A stretch of DNA of 64,000 nt, taken from Chromatiales bacterium. Its GTDB lineage: Bacteria; Pseudomonadota; Gammaproteobacteria; UBA6429; Thiohalophilaceae. Below are positions 20,421-28,779 of the stretch, in pieces. Positions within the stretch are counted from its first letter, which is position 1; every line of letters starts with the position of its first letter. A program made the translations under genes and the position numbers. The notes under the pieces are model-generated. The model worked only from the letters and a program-made list of their open reading frames with translations, did not search any database and was not told the origin of the DNA. Where the stretch lies: contig JALTJZ010000020.1 of the NCBI GenBank assembly GCA_027076325.1, forward strand, positions 5,240-69,239, written 5' to 3'.

Positions 20421-21251
20421 ATGATACAGTTTAAGCGAGTATATTCTTTATCCAGCGAATTTATAAAACAGGCTGTTAATCATTTTATCTCGCATGAGTG
20501 TTTCAAGTCGGCTGCGGCACTGTCCTTTACAACCATATTGAGCACTGTCCCTGTTATTGCGTTGCTCTTTTTTTCGGTGAGCCAGTTGGTGAGTGATCCT
20601 GAAAATCAGATTATTATTCAAAATAAGCTGCTTACTTTCTTTTCGCCGAGTGCAGGGGAAGAATTGCAATCAAAATTATTGATGCTGGCGCAACAGGCCT
20701 CGGAGCTGCGCACATTAGGATTAGCGGCGTTATTAGTAACAGCATTTCTTGCATTAAACACAGTGGATGAAACTATTAATCGAATATGGAACATAAAACG
20801 CAGTAAACGTACGTTGATTAAATTATTTTTGTATTTTCTGGCGTTAATGACATTGCCGATTTTAGTCGGGGTAAGCTTATCCGTGAGTACTTACTTTTTA
20901 TCGCTAATATCGTTGGGTAATCCTTTTCCCACGGGGATATGGGATTTAATCCTTATTAATTTAAGCCCCCTGTTTGTTACCTGGGTTGCTTTTAGTATTA
21001 TCTACAAATGGGTACCCAATACGAATGTTAAGTTAAAATATGCGATTATTAGTGGGTTCATATCGGCGGTGCTATTTGAATGGGCAAAGTTCCTGTTTCT
21101 GGCTTATATACATCATTTTCCAACCTATGATTTAATTTATGGTGCCTTTTCTGTGGTACCTTTATTTTGTATATGGATATATATTTCGTGGCTTATTATT
21201 TTAAGTGGTGCGGTTTTAACATATCGTTTTAATGGCAACTGGACGGACTAA
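20421..21251 (+). CDS. YihY/BrkB family inner-membrane protein
   Basis: Polytopic membrane protein of the YihY (formerly 'ribonuclease BN') family with about six helices. Diagnostic stretches are ALSFTTILSTVPVIALLF near residues 33-50, NRIWNIKRSKR after the second helix pair, and YGAFSVVPLFCIWIYISWLI with an AVLTYRFN C-terminus. At 276 aa it lacks the cytoplasmic C-terminal extension of longer members. A GTG immediately before the ATG at 20421 is an alternative start. The RNase name once given to this family is wrong; the transport or lipid role remains unproven. In Pseudomonas a member of this family also neighbours arsC-wrbA. Confidence 0.86.
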   Translation: MIQFKRVYSLSSEFIKQAVNHFISHECFKSAAALSFTTILSTVPVIALLFFSVSQLVSDPENQIIIQNKLLTFFSPSAGEELQSKLLMLAQQASELRTLGLAALLVTAFLALNTVDETINRIWNIKRSKRTLIKLFLYFLALMTLPILVGVSLSVSTYFLSLISLGNPFPTGIWDLILINLSPLFVTWVAFSIIYKWVPNTNVKLKYAIISGFISAVLFEWAKFLFLAYIHHFPTYDLIYGAFSVVPLFCIWIYISWLIILSGAVLTYRFNGNWTD

Positions 21252-21311
21252 CTGAACAAATAGAGCGATTGGTAGTCTTAACAGTTTCAGAGTATAAAAA
21301 AGCAGGAGAGG

Positions 21312-21794
21312 GTGTTGTTAGTCTATAAAAAATTATTCTTTCAGGTCATTATTTCTTTGTTAGCAATTTCTTTTTCGTCTGTGTCGTGGACATCAGAAAA
21401 AGATCTGTCCTTGCCAGACCTGAAAGGCAAGCAGGTGAAAGTGTCTGATTTTAGAGGGAAATGGGTTATTGTCAATTACTGGGCAACATGGTGTCCGCCT
21501 TGTGCGACTGAAATTCCTGAACTTAATGCCTTCCACAAAAAGTACCAGGCAAACGATGCCGTTGTCTTAGGTGTTAATATAGAAAAAGAAGATATTGGCT
21601 ACGTTAAAGAATTCGCTGCTAACTTTAAAATATCCTATCCTGTTTTAGTGACGGATAATCTGATTCCATCACCCTATGGTCATATTACGGTTTTACCCAC
21701 AACGTTCATTATTGACAGAAGTGGTGCATTGTTCCAGAAAATAACAGGCAGTGTTACGCAACAACGATTAGAGGATATAATTACGGGTAAATAA
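21312..21794 (+). CDS. TlpA-like periplasmic thiol-disulfide oxidoreductase
   Basis: Thioredoxin-fold protein of 160 aa with a signal peptide or membrane anchor (hydrophobic residues 8-24). The active site WATWCPPC has Cys61 and Cys64, and the cis-proline loop is VLPTTFIID. The central insertion typical of the TlpA/ResA/CcmG group is present. Translation begins at GTG 21312 just after a strong AGGAGAGG site. It is followed by a second thioredoxin-fold protein and a TolC-family channel; together these may serve redox maintenance of exported proteins, though that link is an inference from position. Confidence 0.88.
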   Translation: MLLVYKKLFFQVIISLLAISFSSVSWTSEKDLSLPDLKGKQVKVSDFRGKWVIVNYWATWCPPCATEIPELNAFHKKYQANDAVVLGVNIEKEDIGYVKEFAANFKISYPVLVTDNLIPSPYGHITVLPTTFIIDRSGALFQKITGSVTQQRLEDIITGK

Positions 21795-21881
21795 TGTGTA
21801 CAAAGGTTTTTATAGAATTTTTTTAAACTCTGACATGATTTGTACATAATTTATATTTAAAATAGCCGTTTGAGATTTATT

Positions 21882-22445
21882 ATGAAGAAATTCCAATTAT
21901 TTGCGGGTATCCTTTGTTTCTGGCTAGCCGGATTAGCGAGTATTGTTTATGCGGTAAATGATAATAATCAAACACTCCCGCGTGATCCTTACAAGTTTTT
22001 TTTTAATGAAAGCTGGGGCGATTTGCAGGAAGAGCTGGCAACGGCTAAAGAACAGGGGAAGCATGGTATCTTTATTTTTTTTGAACAGGATGAATGCCCA
22101 TTTTGTCATTATGTGAAAAAGAACATACTGAATCAAAAAGTTGTACAGGAGTATTACAGGAAAAACTTTTTAAATTTCCCGATGGATATTGAAGGCGATC
22201 TGGAAATTAAAAATATGCAAGGCAAAAGTATGCGTCAAAAAGATTTTTCTTTCAAAGAACACCGGGTACGGGCAACACCGGTTCTAGCCTTTTTTGATTT
22301 AAATGGCCGACGAGTTTTTCGCTATACAGGAAAGCCGTCGGGCATAGATGAGTTTTTATTAATGGGGGAATTTGTGAAGAATAAAACCTATAACAAAATG
22401 TCTTTTACACGTTATAAGCGTATCCAGCGCAATAAAAATAAATAA
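21882..22445 (+). CDS. Periplasmic thioredoxin-fold protein (SoxW/DUF255-like)
   Basis: A 187-residue exported protein: the signal peptide MKKFQLFAGILCFW... is predicted to be cut after VYA at about residue 24. The thioredoxin-like redox pair is Cys72 and Cys75 in DECPFCHYVKK, and RATPVLAFFD supplies a cis-proline. The layout resembles SoxW-type or thioredoxin_7 proteins that reduce c-type cytochromes or Sox proteins. A Lys/Arg-rich tail ends the protein. The frame opens at TTG 21871, but ATG 21882 gives a clean signal peptide. The gene lies 14 bases before the TolC-family gene, so it is probably in the same transcript. Confidence 0.78.
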   Translation: MKKFQLFAGILCFWLAGLASIVYAVNDNNQTLPRDPYKFFFNESWGDLQEELATAKEQGKHGIFIFFEQDECPFCHYVKKNILNQKVVQEYYRKNFLNFPMDIEGDLEIKNMQGKSMRQKDFSFKEHRVRATPVLAFFDLNGRRVFRYTGKPSGIDEFLLMGEFVKNKTYNKMSFTRYKRIQRNKNK

Positions 22446-22459
22446 CACAATTATAACTA

Positions 22460-23800
22460 ATGAGCTTGCTGTTTAAATTTTTATTCTGGTGGTTAATTGG
22501 CGTATCGCTAGTTCATGCTAACGAAGCTAATCGGCTAAAACCTATCCCTGATCCACTGACACTGAATGAGGCTTTAAGCTTTTCGTATGAGCCACATGCA
22601 CTATTAGTGAATGCAGATCTAAATATCCAGAAAGAAAAAACATTAAAGCGTGAAGTTGAAGTCGAAACTGATCTGGATATTTATCTGGAAGGTCGGCTTG
22701 GCTATGTCCAGCCTTCATCATTGGCAGAGAATCAAGGCAATAGTGACCATCGAGCTGGTTTTGTATTCAGTAAAACTTTATATGATTTTGGTCGGGATGA
22801 CTATGCATTGCGTTCAGCAGATTTTAGTATAAAAGCAGAAGAGTTAAATCGGCGTCGGGTTATTCTGGAACGCAGACTTGATATTATGACAAAGTTTTTT
22901 GATGTTATTCTGGCTGATATGCGTTTTTATCGCTATAACGAAGAAATGGCTACAGAATTTGTGAGCCTGGATAAATTACGTGATCAACTTGAAGTTGGTC
23001 AGGTGTCTGATATTCAGGTAATGGAAAAAGACGTTGAGTACCAACGTGCCCGTTATCTGCGTATTAAGAGTCAGAATAACCAGCGTCTAACGCGTGCAAA
23101 ATTAGCAACGGCCATGGGACGTTCTGGCGAGCTTGTTACTACGGTTTCCAAACCAAAACTCCCCCAGCTTAAAATTAAATTACCCGATGTTGAAATACTA
23201 AATAAAATTGCGTTCAAAAAGAATATAGAGCTGAATATTTTAATGTCTAAACTGGATGCAGCAGAAGCGAAAGTTCAATTGGCAAAAAAATCAGATAGTC
23301 CTGTTGTTAGTCTGGAAGCTGCAAATTTTGCCTATACCCGAAACATAAGAAGTCGTGACGAATACCAACTTGGAATAGTTATCCGTGTGCCAATATTTTC
23401 AGATAATAGAACGGATGTGGAGACCGCAAAAGCTCTTCATTCCGTGCATCAGATTAAAGCCGATATTGCTCTTTTGAAAGATAAAATTGAAACATCCATT
23501 CTAAATTTATGGCTGGAATTTGACGCATTACAAGGAAAGCTACAACAAATGCAAACCCTGACAAATTACCGTGAACTATATCTTGATCGAAGTCGTGCTT
23601 TATATGAACTGGAAGTTAAAACAGATTTAGGTGATGCCATGGTCAAAGTATCCGAAGCAGAACGTGATTTCTTAAAAACACAATATGATATGGTTTTGGT
23701 GCTTACAAAACTGGAAATGGAAGTTGGTCAGACAGTTGCTGATATTATAAAAGCTAAAGAAGCTGCAGCAGGAAAAAATAATGGGGTGAGTGAGCAATGA
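22460..23800 (+). CDS. TolC-family outer-membrane channel protein
   Basis: A 446-residue member of the outer-membrane efflux protein family, with a signal peptide ending near VHA (about residue 21). The first TolC repeat covers the LTLNEALSFSYEPHALLVNADL region and the RLDIMTKFFDVILADMRFYRYNEEM helix; the second repeat covers NIELNILMSKLDAAEAKVQLAKKS and later helices. A conserved-type turn QVSDIQVMEKDVEYQ lies between. It would form an outer-membrane and periplasmic conduit with the adaptor encoded immediately downstream (4-base overlap). No inner-membrane pump accompanies them. Confidence 0.88.
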   Translation: MSLLFKFLFWWLIGVSLVHANEANRLKPIPDPLTLNEALSFSYEPHALLVNADLNIQKEKTLKREVEVETDLDIYLEGRLGYVQPSSLAENQGNSDHRAGFVFSKTLYDFGRDDYALRSADFSIKAEELNRRRVILERRLDIMTKFFDVILADMRFYRYNEEMATEFVSLDKLRDQLEVGQVSDIQVMEKDVEYQRARYLRIKSQNNQRLTRAKLATAMGRSGELVTTVSKPKLPQLKIKLPDVEILNKIAFKKNIELNILMSKLDAAEAKVQLAKKSDSPVVSLEAANFAYTRNIRSRDEYQLGIVIRVPIFSDNRTDVETAKALHSVHQIKADIALLKDKIETSILNLWLEFDALQGKLQQMQTLTNYRELYLDRSRALYELEVKTDLGDAMVKVSEAERDFLKTQYDMVLVLTKLEMEVGQTVADIIKAKEAAAGKNNGVSEQ

Positions 23801-24564
23801 GATATTTTTTGAATAGTACTGGTTTGATCGGTTTGTTTTTTTCGGTAATTTTGAACTCAGCATATGCCAAAGAAGAGATCAATGGGGTTGTTGACTGGGC
23901 TCAGCGTGTTGATTTAACCATTCCGGTCGAAGGTATTGTTAGTAAAGTATGGGTTAATACCGGGCAAAAAGTAAAAAAAGGCCAGATACTGGTTGAGCTG
24001 GATAAACGTATTGTGCAGGCAAACCTGCGTCAGGCAAAAGCAAGTGTGGCTGGCCTTCAGGCAAGCTATGAGGAAATGAGGCGTGAGTTACAACGTGCGC
24101 AGGAGCTTTATGACCGTACTGTTTTATCTGATCATGATTTGCAGGTTGCAAAGAACAATGCAGTTATTGAGAAATCAAAACTGGAACGAGCCAAAGCAGA
24201 ATATGTAAAAGCACAGGTTGAACTGGAATATGCAACCTTGCGTGCGCCTTTTGACAGTATTATTTTGCATCGTTCTGTTGAAGTGGGGAGAGCTATAATT
24301 AAGCTGCAATCTTATGACACATTAATTACGCTTGCATCCAGTGGAAAGTATTTAGCACGTGCACCATTAACTTCTACACAAGCTGCATTGGTTAATATTG
24401 GTGACGCAGTAAGCGTATTTAATCGCAATAAAAGTTATCCTGCAAAAGTTGTGGCAATTAAATATACCAATACAAAGATAGACAAGAAACTGGTGCTTGT
24501 TGTTGAGTTTTCCAGTAAAGACAAAAATTTACATGCGGGTACAGCAGTAAAAATTATTTTTTAA
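23797..24564 (+). CDS. Periplasmic adaptor (HlyD/RND membrane-fusion protein family)
   Basis: A short adaptor of 255 aa with signal peptide (cleavage near AYA, about residue 24). The lipoyl/barrel-sandwich halves are VDLTIPVEGIVSKVWVNTGQKVKKGQILVELD and ATLRAPFDSIILHRSVEVG (regions named by their key Gly and Pro residues); a helical hairpin of about 80 residues lies between them and a beta-barrel follows. The C-terminal membrane-proximal domain of long RND adaptors is missing. ATG 23797 overlaps the TolC-like stop, showing coupled translation. It would bridge the TolC-like channel to an unidentified inner-membrane transporter. Confidence 0.87.
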   Translation: MRYFLNSTGLIGLFFSVILNSAYAKEEINGVVDWAQRVDLTIPVEGIVSKVWVNTGQKVKKGQILVELDKRIVQANLRQAKASVAGLQASYEEMRRELQRAQELYDRTVLSDHDLQVAKNNAVIEKSKLERAKAEYVKAQVELEYATLRAPFDSIILHRSVEVGRAIIKLQSYDTLITLASSGKYLARAPLTSTQAALVNIGDAVSVFNRNKSYPAKVVAIKYTNTKIDKKLVLVVEFSSKDKNLHAGTAVKIIF

Positions 24565-24834
24565 ATGAATATTTGCAAACAATATATAATTTCAGGTCGT
24601 GTTCAAGGTGTTTGTTACCGGATAAGTACTCAGCAACAAGCTGTTAAGCTTAATTTAACTGGCTATGTCAAGAATCTTGCCGATGGCCGGGTGAAAGCGG
24701 AGTTTTGTGGAACAGCCGAGAATATTGAAGCGATGCATCAATGGCTCTGGTTAGGGCCGGTTATGGCTAAGGTGGAGGATATCCAGGTGTGTGCGTTACC
24801 GGTTACTGATTATTCTCGATTTGAAGTGCGTTAA
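24565..24834 (+). CDS. acyP: Acylphosphatase
   Basis: Small cytoplasmic enzyme that hydrolyses acyl phosphates such as carbamoyl or 1,3-bisphosphoglycerate-type groups. The catalytic residues are intact: Arg19 in the phosphate loop GRVQGVCYR and Asn37 in GYVKNLADG. The 89-residue length is standard. It begins immediately after the adaptor stop codon with no gap, so it is probably translated by re-initiation on the same mRNA. A functional link to the exporter genes is not obvious. Confidence 0.93.
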   Translation: MNICKQYIISGRVQGVCYRISTQQQAVKLNLTGYVKNLADGRVKAEFCGTAENIEAMHQWLWLGPVMAKVEDIQVCALPVTDYSRFEVR

Positions 24835-24848
24835 TGTATTTTTAAACC

Positions 24849-25439
24849 TTATCGCAGGCTCCAGCGGTTATCTAGAGCTTTAAAAACTTTTGTTGTGTAG
24901 CGGTAGCTTCCTAAACTGCCATTATAACGCGCAAGCGCACGGGTAATGTTTCCTTTTTCCTTATCTAAATAATACCGAAGTATGGTGCAGCCGAATCGAA
25001 GATTTGTTCTTATATTGAATAAGTCATCATTTTCATTGCCTATTTCTTTTAACCAGAAAGGCATAATTTGCATAAGACCTCTTGCACCGGCTGTTGAAAT
25101 GGCATATTTGTCAAAATTACTTTCCACCTGAATAACAGCCAGGACTATTTGTGGCGATAGCTTTGCCCGGGTTGCTTCATAATGAATGTGGCGTAGCAAA
25201 TGTAGACGTTTCTTTGTATCTTTGATTTTTGTCGACAGCCGGGTGGACATGTCCAGTAACCAGACTTCAGCATCAAAACGATCTTTGAAGCTATCGCTTG
25301 CCGCAATCGACTCTTTAAGAAGTTGTCGTAATGTAGCATCTGGTTTTTCCTGTGTTGATGCGTTCGCATGAGTAGACAAAAATAGCAGCAGTAAACATGT
25401 AAAATAAAGGCTAGTTAATATTTTATTTACAGATTTCAT
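24849..25439 (-). CDS. Lytic transglycosylase, SLT domain
   Basis: Periplasmic murein transglycosylase of 196 aa with a signal peptide (hydrophobic residues 8-21, cleavage near ANA at 27). The soluble-lytic-transglycosylase core is clear: catalytic Glu106 in AVIQVESNFD, then STAGARGLMQIMPFW, NLRFGCTILRYYL and ALARYNGS. No additional substrate-binding domain is present. It lies 23 bases downstream of proS in the same direction and probably belongs to that transcript. It would cleave peptidoglycan with formation of 1,6-anhydromuropeptides. Confidence 0.92.
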   Translation of the reverse strand: MKSVNKILTSLYFTCLLLLFLSTHANASTQEKPDATLRQLLKESIAASDSFKDRFDAEVWLLDMSTRLSTKIKDTKKRLHLLRHIHYEATRAKLSPQIVLAVIQVESNFDKYAISTAGARGLMQIMPFWLKEIGNENDDLFNIRTNLRFGCTILRYYLDKEKGNITRALARYNGSLGSYRYTTKVFKALDNRWSLR

Positions 25440-25462
25440 TTTATCTTTTAGCTATCTCTGAT

Positions 25463-27172
25463 TTAGTTGGCAACCTTTTCTTTCAGGAACCCAACCAGTG
25501 TTTCTGTTGTTATATCCTGTGACTCCAGATCTTTTCTGCCTTTATATTCAAAGGTTCCCTTTTTAAGCCCTCGCTCGCTGATAACGACTCGATGGGGTAT
25601 ACCAATCAGCTCCATATCTGCAAACATAACACCGGCGCGTTCTTTTCTGTCATCTAATAAAACATCATAGCCGAGTTTAGTTAATTTACTATAAAGTGCT
25701 TCGGCTTCTTTTTGAACGAGTTCTGACTTATGTAAATTCATTGGGATGAGTACTATCTGGAACGGTGCGATGCTGTCAGGCCAGATAATGCCATTGTCAT
25801 CATGATTTTGTTCAATCGCTGCAGCAATAATACGGGTAATGCCGATACCATAGCAGCCCATTGTCACCGTAACGGCTTTGCCTTTATCGTCTAATACCGT
25901 GGCTTTCATTGCAGAACTGTATTTATCGCCAAGTTGGAAAATATGTCCAACTTCAATACCACGTTTAATCCTGAGAATTCCTTTGCCGTCGGGGCTAGGA
26001 TCACCATCGACAACATTGCGTATATCCACCGTATTTTCAAGCGGCAGATCACGTTGCCAGTTTACGCCAGTATAATGTTTGCCGTTTTCATTTGCACCAC
26101 AGACAAAATCAGCAATGACTGCCGCCGCGTGGTCAACATAGACTGGGATATTCAACCCGACTGGCCCGATTGAGCCTGCATCACAGTCAACCACCGTTCT
26201 GATTTTTTCGGCACTGGCCAGTGTAAACGGTGAAGCAATATTGTCTATCTTTTCAGCTTTAATTTCATTTATTTCATGATCGCCACGCACCACTAAAGCG
26301 ACAATAGTGTCATCGACCCCTTCAACCAGTAAGGTTTTTACACATTGTGAAGCGGCTATTTTTAACAAGGCACTGACTTCTTCGATGCTGTGTTGATTGG
26401 GTGTGTCGACGGCCGTTAATTTCTGTGAAGGTTTGCCAGATTTTGTTGCAGGTGCAAGCGCCTCGGCAAGTTCAACATTGGCAGCAAAATTGCTCTGGTC
26501 ACTAAATGCAATTGCATCTTCACCGGATTCAGCCAGCACATGGAATTCATGTGATAAATTTCCACCAATCGATCCGGCATCGGCACTCACCGGGCGATAG
26601 TGTAAACCGATACGATCAAAAATATTGCAGTAGGCCTGATGCATAACGTGGTAAGTTTTATCTAACGACTCGTGATTAATATGAAAGGAATAGGCATCTT
26701 TCATTATAAATTCACGTGAGCGCATCACCCCGAAGCGTGGACGAATTTCATCACGAAACTTTGTTTGTATCTGGTAAAAGTTAATGGGGAGTTGTTTATA
26801 ACTGCGCACTTCTTTCCTGAAAATATCAGTAATAACTTCTTCATGTGTTGGACCAAAACAAAATTCACGTTGATGCCGATCCTTCATTCGCAGCAATTCT
26901 GGGCCATATTGTTCCCAACGGCTTGACTCCTGCCATAGTTCAGCGGGTTGTACGGTTGGCATCAGTAATTCCTGTGCACCAGCCCGGTTCATTTCCTGGC
27001 GCACAATGGATTCAATTTTACGGAGTACGCGCAAGCCCATCGGCAGCCAGTTATAGAGTCCGGCAGAAAGCTTTCTGATCATACCTGCTCGAATCATCAG
27101 CTTGTGGCTGATAACCTCAGCATCAGATGGGACTTCTTTTACAGTGGCTAATAAAATTTGAGATACGCGCAT
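25463..27172 (-). CDS. proS: Proline--tRNA ligase (ProRS, bacterial type)
   Basis: Class II synthetase charging tRNAPro in the cytoplasm. Motif 1 is the [24 protein letters not shown] region, motif 2 is [25 protein letters not shown], and motif 3 is [15 protein letters not shown] (each longer than quoted parts; Arg residues are intact). The editing domain inserted between motifs 2 and 3 (about residues 225-405) is present, as in bacterial-type ProRS that clear misacylated Ala-tRNAPro. The C-terminal anticodon domain starts near [14 protein letters not shown] 27172 gives MRVSQ, the family's usual start; a GTG two codons upstream is also in frame. Confidence 0.97.
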   Translation of the reverse strand: MRVSQILLATVKEVPSDAEVISHKLMIRAGMIRKLSAGLYNWLPMGLRVLRKIESIVRQEMNRAGAQELLMPTVQPAELWQESSRWEQYGPELLRMKDRHQREFCFGPTHEEVITDIFRKEVRSYKQLPINFYQIQTKFRDEIRPRFGVMRSREFIMKDAYSFHINHESLDKTYHVMHQAYCNIFDRIGLHYRPVSADAGSIGGNLSHEFHVLAESGEDAIAFSDQSNFAANVELAEALAPATKSGKPSQKLTAVDTPNQHSIEEVSALLKIAASQCVKTLLVEGVDDTIVALVVRGDHEINEIKAEKIDNIASPFTLASAEKIRTVVDCDAGSIGPVGLNIPVYVDHAAAVIADFVCGANENGKHYTGVNWQRDLPLENTVDIRNVVDGDPSPDGKGILRIKRGIEVGHIFQLGDKYSSAMKATVLDDKGKAVTVTMGCYGIGITRIIAAAIEQNHDDNGIIWPDSIAPFQIVLIPMNLHKSELVQKEAEALYSKLTKLGYDVLLDDRKERAGVMFADMELIGIPHRVVISERGLKKGTFEYKGRKDLESQDITTETLVGFLKEKVAN

Positions 27173-27251
27173 AATCACAACAACTTTCAGTTAACAATAT
27201 AAAGGCTATTTTAACGAGTTTTGAGGTCTGGGGTATAGTGTTATTAAGGAA

Positions 27252-27554
27252 TTACTTTTTTCCGCTAATCGATTCGGCAGGAATAACATTGCTATCAGGA
27301 TTATATTGCAGGGTTTCGTAACGTGTGCCATCACCAGGGGGCTTGTCACTGACGATCCATTCGCCTTTGTTGTTTTTCCATTTGTATAGCGGTTTGGTTT
27401 TATTGTCGAATAGTTGCGGCTGAATATCCCCCAGTTTCTTGCTGACATCCGGAGGTAAAGTGGCATTAACCTGCTGCCTTAATACCGGTGAGAGGTAAAG
27501 AAGTAGCCCTAAAATAACAATAAGCAGAGTGAGTACTATTGCAACTTTCTTCAT
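27252..27554 (-). CDS. Small membrane-anchored DUF4124-like protein
   Basis: A 100-residue protein with one N-terminal membrane helix (residues 4-21) and a periplasmic tail. The stretch LYKWKNNKGEWIVSDKPP is a DUF4124 signature: the Trp-x-Asn/Asp-x-x-Gly-x-Trp/Val pattern that also occurs in the protein at 27921. Function unknown. It lies nine bases after the MIF-like gene and 80 bases before proS on the same strand. It could be transcribed with either neighbour. Confidence 0.72.
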   Translation of the reverse strand: MKKVAIVLTLLIVILGLLLYLSPVLRQQVNATLPPDVSKKLGDIQPQLFDNKTKPLYKWKNNKGEWIVSDKPPGDGTRYETLQYNPDSNVIPAESISGKK

Positions 27555-27563
27555 AGCCGCTAT

Positions 27564-27908
27564 TTAAAAGGTGCTGTTATTCCAGCCCCACATGCTGCGG
27601 GGTGCGTTGGCAAATTCGATATAGATGCGCTCGGTTGGAATACCGAGCTTGTTAGTGATTAAACGACAAAGTACAGCTGAAAGACTTTTAGTTTGTGACT
27701 CGGCCAGACCAATACTTTTAAGTTCCATATAGGCGGTTGGTGCATCGGTTCCGGCGAAAAGCATGGGGCGGGTGGGCTCAATATTAACCATGACATAGTT
27801 TTCAGGTTTACCGAGCTCAGAAGCAACCAGTGCAGAGGCCTCCTGAAGCAAGCTCTGCTCATTAGATGGCTCAATATTCTGGTTCGTCTGAATCTTTAAA
27901 TAAGGCAT
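27564..27908 (-). CDS. MIF/phenylpyruvate-tautomerase family protein
   Basis: A 114-residue tautomerase-superfamily protein of the macrophage-migration-inhibitory-factor type. Pro2 (after removal of Met) is the expected catalytic base; the region ENYVMVNIEP and the C-terminal NKLGIPTERIYIEF are family-typical strands, and WGWNNSTF matches the C-terminal tail of MIF-like proteins. It would trimerise in the cytoplasm. The physiological substrate of bacterial members is unknown. It sits between two DUF4124 genes with 12 and 9 base gaps, suggesting a three-gene operon. Confidence 0.88.
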   Translation of the reverse strand: MPYLKIQTNQNIEPSNEQSLLQEASALVASELGKPENYVMVNIEPTRPMLFAGTDAPTAYMELKSIGLAESQTKSLSAVLCRLITNKLGIPTERIYIEFANAPRSMWGWNNSTF

Positions 27909-27920
27909 TGTAAGTTAAAG

Positions 27921-28370
27921 TTAGTCACAGAATTCTCTGATACTTTCCTCGGCTTGCTTAATGCGTTTCATGCGGACATCATCATCCATAACCGTCACAT
28001 TGCCATCTTTATCTCTGTAGCGACGATAAACCTGTAATGATTCCAGTGCTTTCGTGGCTTTTTCGCAGGCACTTTTGCGTTTATTGGCATTTTTAGCAGT
28101 TTCTTTAGCAACTTTGTCTTTTGCGGCCTTATCTGCCGGATCCCCAAGAACGGCTTTTCTGGCTTCTTTAATTTTTGCATCGCGTGCTTCTTTAGGCAGT
28201 TTTGAGCTGCGTGTTTCTTTAGGGCCACGGATTGTTTCATATTCGCCTGTCGCAGGGGGTTGTTGCGAGTAGACCCAGACACCTTGTTCATCCTGATATT
28301 TATACATGCCGGAAAAGGCCAGAACAGGAGAGAGAAGGAGTACAAGCACTGCTAAGGTTTTGAATTTCAT
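27921..28370 (-). CDS. DUF4124 domain-containing exported protein
   Basis: An exported 149-residue protein. The signal peptide spans MKFKTLAVLVLLLSPVLA with cleavage near AFS. DUF4124 is at the mature N-terminus: MYKYQDEQGVWVYSQQPPATG. The remainder is Lys/Ala-rich and helical (KEARDAKIKEARKAV, KAAKDKVAKETAKN), with two Cys residues, one near KRKSACEKA and one at the C-terminal end (FCD), that may form a disulfide. The frame extends to 28412, but ATG 28370 has GGA at a proper distance and gives the cleaner signal peptide. Function unknown. Confidence 0.78.
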   Translation of the reverse strand: MKFKTLAVLVLLLSPVLAFSGMYKYQDEQGVWVYSQQPPATGEYETIRGPKETRSSKLPKEARDAKIKEARKAVLGDPADKAAKDKVAKETAKNANKRKSACEKATKALESLQVYRRYRDKDGNVTVMDDDVRMKRIKQAEESIREFCD

Positions 28371-28559
28371 TGGGTTCATTCCAGTTTTATTTTTGGAGTA
28401 TGGCAAGCTCAACGCTGAAAGTAAATTATTTACTTGGCAAGTTTGCCTTAATTATTAGTAAATTTAGCACGGAAGAGGCCGTTTGTAATAAAAAACCCTG
28501 AAACTTGTCAGCTTTTAATGGAGATTTTCCAAATTTTATCTGTATTTATAAGCATTTAC
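28371..28559. other. Intergenic spacer upstream of the ilvI promoter
   Basis: AT-rich sequence between the minus-strand DUF4124 gene and the ilvI promoter. It must contain the promoter for the DUF4124/MIF group, but I cannot point to clear -35/-10 boxes on that strand. A short inverted pair GGCAA...TTGCC is at about 28436-28447. No gene seen. Confidence 0.3.
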
Positions 28560-28588
28560 TTGGCCATGTCGCGTATTCTGATTATAAT
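28560..28588 (+). promoter_or_regulatory. Sigma-70 promoter of ilvIHC
   Basis: TTGGCC at 28560-28565, then exactly 17 bp, then a perfect TATAAT at 28583-28588. The predicted transcript starts near 28595 and has a leader of about 185 bases before ilvI that includes the terminator-like hairpin at 28691. The leuA promoter later in the window has the same form (TTGGCA, 17 bp, TATAGT). Confidence 0.7.
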
Positions 28589-28690
28589 AGAGTGCTTGTG
28601 TAAACAGAGTTTTCTTCAGGGGTTACCCTGGTTTGGTATAAATCTGTTTTTATCCAAAAAGATCCAATCAATCTGACGTTGATGTCTGCT

Positions 28691-28711
28691 CGCCCTGTAA
28701 GGGCGTTTTTT
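28691..28711 (+). terminator. Terminator-like hairpin in the ilvI leader (possible attenuator)
   Basis: CGCCC / GGGCG stem with a TGTAA loop followed by six T residues, located between the ilvI promoter and the gene itself, with no gene ending just upstream. A terminator in this position suggests attenuation of ilvIHC. A weaker upstream hairpin CAGGG(GTTA)CCCTG is at 28617-28630. The sequence around the stem, TCTGCTCGCCCTGTAAGGGC, closely resembles the end of the leuA leader at 34028-34047. Confidence 0.65.
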
Positions 28712-28779
28712 ATCTTTGTTGGTTGTGGGGATCACTGGTTTTGTAATTATATATTTAGATAATGAAAGGTGATGACATA

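Noticed and set aside
28566-28676. 36-codon frame starting MSRILIIIE before ilvI, attractive as a branched-chain leader peptide
   Set aside because: Its ATG overlaps the -35/-10 spacer of the best promoter, so the Ile run would not be transcribed from it, and there is no ribosome site. It would revive if a promoter further upstream is found.
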